53,597 nt of DNA from Folioceros fuciformis. Its lineage: Eukaryota; Anthocerotophyta; Anthocerotopsida; Anthocerotales. The position numbers and the translations under genes were made by a program. Under the pieces are notes generated by a model that was given only the letters and a program-made list of their open reading frames with translations, searched no databases and had not been told where the DNA came from. Positions within the stretch are counted from its first letter, which is position 1; every line of letters starts with the position of its first letter. This document shows positions 45,213 through 53,597 of this stretch, piece after piece. The DNA is taken from positions 330,718 to 384,314 of the forward strand of contig JBNGIO010006379.1 in assembly GCA_049999805.1 (NCBI GenBank), read 5' to 3'.

Positions 45213-46200
45213 ATGGAGAAGAGCAACGTCGCTGTCGCTGCACCTGCGATGCTGCTGCTGCTGCTTCTGTTTGCTCCAACTTTAGATGCTCAAAGTTTCG
45301 ACTTCTTTTACTTCGTGCAGCAGGTACGAGCGGAATGCTCCGTGATCAACGAAGCAGAATTATCGTTCAGCTAGTAATGGGAGCATCCTACGGGTCTAAG
45401 CTCTGGCCTCGTGGTTTGCTTCTTGTCTTTACGTAGTGGCCGGGATCCTACTGCGACACATCGAGCGGATGCTGCTACCCTACCACGGGCAAACGGCCTC
45501 CGATTTCGGAATTCACGGACTCTGGCCTAACTACGACGACGGCAGCTACCCCTCCAACTGCGACTCCAGCAATCCCTTTACGGAATCCCTGGTACGCCAT
45601 AATCCGCTGGTGATACTCAACGTCTCCGCTACCGAGAGAAGCGATTTGTGGAAATCTGACCGATGCATTTGACACCGTTTTCCTTGTGTGCTACAGGTGA
45701 AGGACCTGGAACCGGAGCTGCAGGCAGTGTGGCCGACACTAGCATGTCCAAGTGGCACTGGCGTGGCGTTCTGGACACACGAGTGGAACAAACATGGCAC
45801 CTGCTCTGAGTCCATTCTCGACCAGCGAAGCTATTTCGAGGCCACACTGTCTCTCCGACAGAAGATCGATCTGCTCGGAGCTCTCACATCTGCTGGTACT
45901 GCCTGCTTCTTGCTCCCCATGCTCTCTCACGCGTGCACGTACCTCCTAGTCCTAATGCGGAGCTTGCTACATGTAGGCATATACCCCAACAACTCAAAAT
46001 ACAGTCTGGACAAGATCAAAACCGCTTTGCGGAACGGCGTAGGCCAGGAAGTCGGCATTGAATGCAACAAGGACGTGGATGGCAGCTCCCAGCTCTACCA
46101 GATCTACGTGTGTGTGGACACGGACGGCTCCACGATCATTCCCTGCCCTGTCCTCCCTGCAGGAACCTGCCCGTCCTCGGTTGCGTTTCCCCCTTTCTAA
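45213..46200 (+). CDS. S-like ribonuclease T2, 4 exons, with one frame break in exon 2
   Basis: A secreted or vacuolar RNase of the T2 family, used in plants for phosphate scavenging and RNA turnover. Exon 1 (45213-45323) encodes a clear signal peptide (MLLLLLLFAPTLDAQ) and DFFYFVQQ. Exon 2 begins WPGSYCDTSSGCCYPTTGK, then the frame changes by one base near 45491-45497 before ASDFGIHGLWPNYDDGSYPS (first active-site His). Exon 3 holds the second active-site box FWTHEWNKHGTCSES, and exon 4 ends NSQL-type sequence (SSQLYQIYVCVD) and FPPF before the stop. Cysteines are at family positions. The break is a single missing base in an aaacgg context, so as assembled the protein would be truncated. Either a sequencing error or a young pseudogene; otherwise the gene looks well preserved. 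Confidence 0.88.
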
Positions 46201-48519
46201 ACGGTCGACACTTCCCAATATTCGCTTCCGCTTGCTCCTATGTCATTCCAGGTGGTTCGTGCCACGTGAATGTGGGTGGCATTTCCTGCACCACCATCGC
46301 CAGACGTCACCAACATATCTACTCCCAAGACGAGGCGTCTAATTTTACACCACGTGGCAAGCAAAGCTTTATTCCATTGGGCACGAACGATCCATCCAAA
46401 TCACAGCAGTATAGGAGAGATCGAGGGGAATTTGCAAATAGTAGCAATACCTATTGGGATTTATTCCTGATGTAAGAATAATTTAAAATCATATTTTGTT
46501 CCTTTTCCTAGCCACACATAAGCACAGAATACGCGGCACAGATTTCCTACCTATATTTATGAAGAATAATTTTAAATTATGAGTACCCACATAAGTGAAA
46601 TTAGGTGAAAGATAAAAATAAATAGAGATGAAAGCTAATCGACGTAAATGATAGTAGGTAGGCTTTTTGTTAATCCGTATCACCACATCTCGGGATAGTA
46701 GGTAGTTTTGATAATGATGTTCTTAGGGATCTTTTTGGCTTTGGCTGCATTTGGGTTGTTCCTCTATATCTTTGGAGTAGACGAGACTTTCTATCTTTTT
46801 TTTAATAATAAAAAATAATAGCTTTATCCAAATAACTCCCTTGAGTTATGTAGTACATTCTTGGAACAAAACTCCTAAGAGAGTAGAGTAGCACTACTCC
46901 TAAGAGAGTGAACTCCCCACAGCATTCAGAGAGTGAACTCCCTACAGCATTGTAGATGTGCGATCCTAATGCTTTGCCAATGACCCTTTTCCAATCTCTC
47001 ACCTACCAAAACAACAAGGGCTACTAATCATCCTTCATTCACCAGGCACCTTAAAGGCCTTGGCCTATCACGCTGTTGGGGCCAATAGCTTTCATGCTTC
47101 TCTCAAGTTATTTTGAGTTGATGTTGGTAGCTATGGTAGTGCAAGTTCCCAATCATGGTATCCTAAGTTACCTATCATAGTATCATAAGTTCCTTACTTT
47201 CTCATACCACTCAATCACACATAGCTCTTGAAATCAGTAACTTATGACACAATGTTTACCTAAGGACTTGGGGTGTAAGCATGTTCTATCAATGAGATAC
47301 GCATTAGAGTTTTACATGCTTTATACTTGGGTTTAGGGCTGCATCAAATATGGGGTGTTTTGCAGTGGTGAGTGTGGGTTAAAGGGCATCCGCTGCAAAA
47401 TGCTACTTCAATTTGTCACTACTATGGAGGACAGCTTAATGTGGAGTCATGGAGGAAAAACTCTTTTCCTAAGCAACAACGTAGAACCGTAGGGCAAAAA
47501 CTCTTTCCCTAAGCAAGAACGTGGAGCCATAGGGAAAAAATTCTTTCCCTAAGCAGCAACGTTGAGTCATAGGGCACGACCTCTTTCCCTAGCAAGAACG
47601 TAGAGCCGTAGGGCAAAAATTCTTTCCCTAAGTAGGAACGTTGAGCCATAGGGCACAAACTCTGTCCCTAAGCAAGAACACAGACAATGATTAAGAAGTC
47701 CCAAGGTAGTCCAACTCTGCACCTACATATGATGTTTTTCAGATTAGACAAATTGGGCTCTTCAACCCAACATCACAAGCTAAGGAAGAGAATAGGCCAA
47801 CCTTACAAAGCTAGGACAACATCACAAACAACATCACAGCTCAACAACCATATGGTATAACTAGGGCATGTTTCACAAAGCTAGGACAACATCACAGCTC
47901 CACAAACATGTAGCATAACTAGGACATGTTGTCATCTTGCTGGGCCCTTAAACGTCTTGCATCCCTCATAGGATGTCAATGGAGGGTCTCATGGAGGATG
48001 GCACGTGGCGTCATCTTCTATGTGAAGAGTCGCAAAGGGTGAACAAAACTTTCTTCAAACAAATCCATCGTCCTCCATCTAGCTACTGGTGTAAACTACG
48101 TTGTTGGAAATGGTATCATGGAGTTGAGTGCTTCCATCACATGATGTCACGTCGAGTGGCATCTGATGACGCCCTTGGTGACCTGCCTACCATGGACTCC
48201 AATTTTCGTATGCAGGGGGAATCCGTCTGGACGCTATACACGCCTACGCCAGCACTCTGCTGCACTCACTCGCCGGAGCCTCTACAGTAGCTGGTGCAGG
48301 ATTGGAACCGACTGTTGCAACTCTGGTCTCGGGACGGTGCCTTTCTGCCGGGTCCGGCACATATGACCTGGGAGACAGGGAAGTTCCGAGGGCTTGATGG
48401 TTGGTAAAAGCATAAGCAAGATCGCCGTGATGTGCATCCTTGGAGATGACCCAAGACAAGGGAGGCTGAAGACGTGAGTGCAGCCAGTGCACTGATCAAC
48501 CTGTACAAAGTGCGAGCCA
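46201..48519. other. AT-rich intergenic region with minisatellites
   Basis: A 2.3 kb low-GC stretch. It contains a six-unit 40-bp minisatellite (47441-47690) and a looser duplicated segment with acaaagctaggacaacatcaca at about 47805-47925. Short open frames occur but none is recognisable. Confidence 0.65.
47441..47690. repeat. 40-bp minisatellite, six units
   Basis: Units start with gt(g/a/t)ga(g/a)(c/t)c(a/g)tagggc and end tccctaagcaagaac. Starts at about 47441, 47481, 47521, 47561, 47600 and 47640 give a 40-bp period with one single-base deletion. The copies differ at several positions. Confidence 0.9.
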
Positions 48520-51319
48520 TCAAACGTAAGAGTTTCGGGAATCGCCGAGAAAACTAGTCTGCTCTGGCCAGTCCTTCATCTTGCTGTTCAGCTGGTAGGC
48601 TGGAGAAGCCAGGTGCTTCTCCGTTCCCTTGTCGGATGCCATCTGATACAATCTCACTCCATTCCCGCCTGATCGGCAGAACTTGGCCATCAACAAGAGC
48701 ATCATCACGAAGTGCAGTGCGCATACCATGATGCCCACGCCCGAGATGGCCCATGCCAGAGTCGGATGATGCTTACCAGCCACGATGTTCACTGCAGCGA
48801 TGAATGCCACAACAGTCGACACGGCTGCCACCCATACCAATTTGTTGGCGTTGGACAGAAGTAACTCCGCAGACTTGGGCTGCACCGGAACCACCGCCAA
48901 CAAGAGCAGGACAGAGAACAGAGCGATGAGGAAAGCAAGAGCATCCGCGCCGTAGTAGATGTAGTACACATAGACATCAGCCTGGTCTACAACGTCGGTG
49001 CTGGTGTAGGCAGTGCCAGACGCTTTGATTTGTGTCAGGGGAGCCATTAGGCCTACGAAGCTGATGACAGCGATGAGCGCTGCCACCACCAGCACAGTGT
49101 TGATGGAACCGTGAACCCTTTGCCGATGCAATTCCTTATTGAGGATCTCCAGGTGAAGCTCGGCTGCGTACTGGAAAGACGGAGAGGATCCCACCAGAGT
49201 CCCGCCATTATTGGGACCTCCCTTGGTGACGCTGTAATGCTGACTGTCGTGGAACATCTTTCCCGACATACGCGATGACGGCGTGGAAGGGGCTGAAGGT
49301 GGCATGATTTGGATGACGCTCTCCATCCTCTTGTCTGGCCCGGCTGCATCCTGATAGACGAACAGAGGATACTGCTCTGCCACCAAATTCCCCCTCTGGA
49401 TTTGACTCTGCCCGAACTTGTCCCGCGGGGATTCAGATGCCCACGTCCCCTGAGCCTCTGGAGGAGGGGGTGGCAGCTTGGCCGGCCTCCTGGTCCTGGC
49501 TGCTTCGGCCACGCCTCCTTTGGCTGTGAACGACAAGGTCTGCCCCAAGGACGAAGCAGGTTGCTCATCTGCGCCTTCATCACCTGTGTGCAGATGCAGG
49601 TCACTTATCGGATTTGTGATGACAGACATAGCTGGCGACATCTCCTGCACTGGCACCTGGAATAGGTGATTAGAAGCCACAGAAGCAGCAACAGAGAGTG
49701 TTGTTGGCTCAGGCTCAGGCCCAGGCCCAGGCACAGGGCGGGGAACTGTACTGAGGTTCAGGTTCTCTTTCTTCAGCGATCCACTCGCGCTCAGCTTCCT
49801 GCTGGCCGTCCTGCTTGGAGGCCCCGTGCTTGATTTGGGAGTCTCTGCTACAACTGTTGGAGCTCCAACTTCAACAGATGAATGCACAGATGCAACCCCA
49901 TGCCTGCTAGTGCCACTGGGTGGCCTAGGGAGAACATGCATCTCACTTGAAAGCCCAGGTTTCTCCATCTGCCAAGCATCCTCGCTGGATGCGATGGAGG
50001 AGGCGCTGAACCGTTTCCTCCTGGGCAGCCTGGGGGGACCGCCATCCTGATTCTCTGAGTCCCCGCTGGTCTGACCTTTGTGCTCTGAAGGCCTGAGGTC
50101 ACCGCTGCTTACGCCTGCTGACCTCAGTTGATCAATCACTTCCTCGGACACCAATGACGCCCTTGCAACATCCAGTACAGTCATCCCCTCATTGTCCACA
50201 GCACAAGGATCGATTCCAGGAGCTGCCAGCAGGATCTTCACAATTTCCGCGCTGTAGCTGTACGCGAAACCCACGGCAAAGTGTAGAGCCGTCCTTCCCT
50301 CCTTGTTCTTGCAGTTCACCAGCTCAGGCTTTGCAGTCATGAGGCAATTTACCACGCTCAACGCCCTCTGCAATCCCTGCTCTCCCGGCGGGTGAAACGG
50401 GCCGTAGACTGCCACATGCAACGGGGTGTCCCCTCTGTCGTTTGTCACGTCGATGAGGAGTTTGTCGGCCTTGAGCAGCTCCTCCACCACGGTGACATGA
50501 CCTCTTTGCGCAGCAGTATGCAGAGCTGTGTTGCCTATGTTATCCCGATGGTGGATCATGTCAGGCTGCAATCTTATCAGCTCCTGCACCACCTGCACAT
50601 ACCACATGACTTGTTACAGCACAATCTCCCAGTGTACAATCTCTTGTAATGACAAAATGCGTCAGACGGAAGAGAACTTGCAAGGTCACCTGCAGGTGCC
50701 CAGCACTGGCTGCAGCATCCAGAGCAGTAGCTCCATGGCTGTTGGTGGCCATGATCAGGTTTTCGTTGTGCTCCTCTCCCGCCTGGAGCACCTCTCTCAA
50801 GATATCCAACATCCCTCCCAACGCAGCAGCGTGGAGAGCGCTGCCCATATCCCCCTTGCTCCTCGTGCTCTCAGGATTGGTACTCATCAACAACCTGAGG
50901 ATATGCAGGCTTCCACCCTGCGCTGCTGCTGTGAGCAGGTCAGCACTCTTGTACTCCCCTTGCCCCTTGGCCAGCTCGGGCTTCATAGCCAGCAGGGATT
51001 CCACCATGGTCACATCCGCAGCTGCCACCGCAAGGAAGAGAGCCCATCCTCCATGAACGTCAATCTTGTACGCATCTTCTCTGAGCAGCTCCTTGGCAAC
51101 CAAAGCTCTCCCCACCCTGGCTTCCACGCAGGATCCCTCGTCCCACATATTCTCCAACCTCTTGTTCCGCTTGCGGGAGGTGAGCTTGCGGAAGAGGTTA
51201 GGATCCATCCGGAGAAGCTCTTTCACCACATCCACCTGCCCCTTGGCTGCCGCCCAGTCGATTGGAGAGACGTAGCGCCATTTCTGGCTCGTCTCCCATC
51301 TCATGAGACGGGATGCCAT
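48520..51319 (-). CDS. Ankyrin-repeat membrane protein with C-terminal PGG-type four-helix domain (ACD6/ITN1-like)
   Basis: Exon 1 (51319-50690) and exon 2 (50592-48520) are joined by a 97-bp GT-AG intron, giving about 900 residues. The N-terminal half holds roughly eight ankyrin repeats, for example SPIDWAAAKGQVDVVKELLR, GSALHAAALGGMLDILREVL, NTALHTAAQRGHVTVVEELL, GDTPLHVAVYG and GRTALHFAVGFAYSYSAEIV. A long Ser/Pro-rich, probably disordered linker follows, with a Pro-Gly-Glu run (PVPGPGPEPEPT). The C terminus has LHLEILNKELHRQRVHGSIN followed by four hydrophobic helices, the arrangement of the PGG domain in ACD6/ITN1-type proteins, which act at membranes in defence or salt signalling. The specific role is not inferable. 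The linker is longer than in most family members I know. Confidence 0.9.
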
Positions 51320-53597
51320 TGTCTCCTTCCAATTTCAGCAAAACCTCTCAACACCTTCCAAATCACCCGGCGCAGGATTCTCGCAACGGACACAACGTCG
51401 TCCTCACGCCATCCTCATCCTCGCTAAACCTCTGCCTCTCCTAACTGCCAGCTACGGGAATGCTCATCCAACAGGATTATGGCTCCGACCTCGATACGGA
51501 GCTGCATAGCCCTGGCAGAACAATTTCTGGCTTCTTCCGTGTCCGCATCGGACGACCCCTTAACAGACAGGCCTCCAATTATCATGCCCAACTGTCAGCA
51601 CAAGGGAGCAAGCCGAAAGCTGCAATGAAATGGACAAGGCCAGCAAGTAAGGTTGCAATCACTAGCTGAAATCGTACACGCCAGATGAATTCATGCAACG
51701 CGCCCGCAACGAATCCTGAGGCATGTCAATCCAGTATCTCTGACAACTCGTGCGCGAATCGCGATCTCGAACAAGTCCGCTGTGACAGTCTCTCTCCCCC
51801 CTTCCGACTCCTTGAACGGGATCCTCCTCCTGGAGCAGGATTCGGTCTTCAGAGTCTGTAGGCTCCAGCCGGAGACTCCATAGCTACCCGCTCACGCCAT
51901 GGCATTCTGCATGGCCCGTGACGAACCGCAAATCGGACGAGACAGCCAAGATTTCCTTCCTCTCTAGAGTTGAGACGACGCACGCAGCAGGTGGAGCTGG
52001 AACAGTCGAGAAAAGGGACCTGTAGCTAGATCGTGCCTACAAGTCCCGGCCGCCAGCTACAGCAATGCACAGGTGCGAAAGGAAGGCGAAGCAAGGAACT
52101 GCCTGAAGGCACTGACTTGCGCAAACAGGAAGCAAGGATCTGGGATTGCAACCACACAGCGCTACCGAACGTGGTTGCGCTGGCAACGCGCCAACTGCCG
52201 TGGCGTGACCTCTGTTTCATGATAAACCGCCTGAGTGGCCTATGAAGATTAAGCGTCATCGACATTGAGCTTGAGCATTCCTCGAAATTGAAACTGACCA
52301 GCGCATTGGACGCCCATTTAGCTGTCGTCAACCTCGACAACTGCACTAGTCTTACTATCTAGTCTCATTTTAGGAGGAGTTGTAGCTGTTCCAGTCTCCT
52401 CGCCGAAAAGTAAGATACAGCGGCTATTTCCAGGCTCTACACATGTTTCCGACTTTAGCCTCCCGTTTGCACACGATCAGCGCATCACCCTGATTGCTTT
52501 CTTTGCCGTGACAAAGATCGGCCACATCTTCCACTTAAACAGTTATTGCAAAGAATGGAAATTATTATTTCTCTCATAAGATAAATTAAAACATGCACGC
52601 AACGTTGAATATCTCATCAAGCGTGACGGTCTGCGGCCGCACCAAACCCGCCTTATTAAAAGAAAACTAGGCTGCAAATAAATTTCTTTCACTTGAGAAA
52701 AACAAGATGGAAGATCCATCAATCTGGAGCCCCCCTCACCGAACCCGCCCTATTAAAAGAAAAATAGGCTGCAAATAAATCTCTTTTTTTTAGAAAAACA
52801 ATGTGGAAGATCCATCAATGCAGTGCCCCCGAGCCAACCTGCCAAATGGGACCGAGATAGCTTGCCAAGTGGGATCTGTATTGACAATGGCAACCCCACA
52901 ACTAATAAGTATGAGAAGTATGGTTAATCATGATTTGTAAGCAATTTGAATAAATATAACTTGTCATTCATAACTAATGTAACCTAACCCTTCCCTTTGT
53001 TAGTAACTCTCCTTAGTATCTCAATCATGATTTATCTTCTTGTTTAGTCTTTAAGGGTAGATGGGTTTTTCCATCTTGTTTTTCTAAAATAAATAGTCCC
53101 TATGCTTTGTGCCTAGGTGTTAAAGTTTTTCTTTATACTAAACAAAATATATATATTTTTAAATTTTTAGTCTTTTTTAGGTTGAAAAGAACGTAGATAC
53201 ACCTCTAAACATCCATATGCTTTCTAGTTTAGTATTTAACTCTTTTAGTGTACCAAACTTGAAATCAAGATATTCAAAATATGACATACTTGATAAGGCC
53301 ATTTAGTCAAAAAGATACTTAAAAAGGCTTTAGGGTCTTCTCATGAGCTTCATTATGGTCATCCATCCCCTTCTATTGTAGAACATCCTTAAAAGGGCCT
53401 CACTCTAGCTTGAGAAGCTCATATCACACTTGGTGGCCTTACTTACATAAGCGTCTTTCTATGGCTCTAGCTCTAACTCTAGAAATTATCCTCGGCGTAA
53501 GTGATTTACAAGTTTGCTACAAGTGCACGTGTAACGGCATTGGCAGTTGCGGTTCAAGGTACGCTTTTCACTATATTCGACCATCATATAATAAGCC
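51320..53597. other. Right-flank intergenic region, AT-rich from about 52,400
   Basis: The first kilobase is of average GC and should hold the ankyrin gene promoter. From about 52,400 the sequence is AT-rich with a long direct repeat and no recognisable gene to the window edge. Confidence 0.6.
52641..52832. repeat. 97-bp direct repeat, two copies in tandem
   Basis: Copies at about 52641-52737 and 52738-52832 share acc(a/g)aacccgcc, attaaaagaaaa, taggctgcaaataaat and ggaagatccatcaat. They differ by small indels in the poly-T and poly-A runs. Confidence 0.85.

Noticed and set aside
47441-47690. CRISPR-like array
   Set aside because: The repeats are contiguous and diverged with no unique spacers, and the genome is a plant.
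52026-52346. A 106-codon minus-strand frame near the right edge
   Set aside because: No motif, no transcript signals, and no related frame in neighbouring sequence.

Overview
The window is nuclear DNA of a land plant. Every recognisable gene has a plant homologue, introns are GT-AG and mostly 70-200 bp, and several products carry plant plastid, mitochondrial or ER leaders. The PHYLLO gene keeps a full four-module MenF-MenD-MenC-MenH architecture. With the compact introns this points to a non-seed plant with small genes (a lycophyte such as Selaginella, or a bryophyte such as a hornwort). That placement is an inference. Four N runs (10, 100, 100 and 10 bases) and two isolated one-base frame breaks show it is a draft assembly.

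Layout from left to right: the 5' part of a pentatricopeptide-repeat gene (minus, runs off the left edge, one frame break); a repeat-rich spacer; a group III serine carboxypeptidase (plus, 9 exons); a small mitochondrial-type oxidoreductase-like protein (minus); the roughly 10 kb, 34-exon PHYLLO gene for phylloquinone synthesis (plus); two 3-ketoacyl-CoA synthase genes facing tail to tail, one intronless and one with a single intron; a 13-exon (S)-ureidoglycine aminohydrolase gene (minus); a SIP1-type trihelix transcription factor with a long glutamine tract (minus, 3' end lost near a gap); about 4 kb of simple and dispersed repeats including a tRNA-derived SINE-like head; a 12-exon allantoate amidohydrolase gene (minus); VAC14 (minus, many exons); CHIP, a TPR/U-box ubiquitin ligase (plus); an S-like RNase T2 gene with one frame break (plus); an AT-rich repeat stretch with a 40-bp minisatellite; an ankyrin-repeat/PGG membrane protein (minus); and an AT-rich right flank with a 97-bp direct repeat.

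Most neighbours are functionally unrelated, as is usual in plants. The exception is the pair allantoate amidohydrolase and (S)-ureidoglycine aminohydrolase. These catalyse consecutive ER-localised steps of purine-nitrogen recovery (allantoate to ureidoglycine to ureidoglycolate). They lie about 6 kb apart on the same strand with only a putative transcription-factor gene between them. This possible two-gene ureide neighbourhood and the intact MenF module of PHYLLO are the most interesting results.
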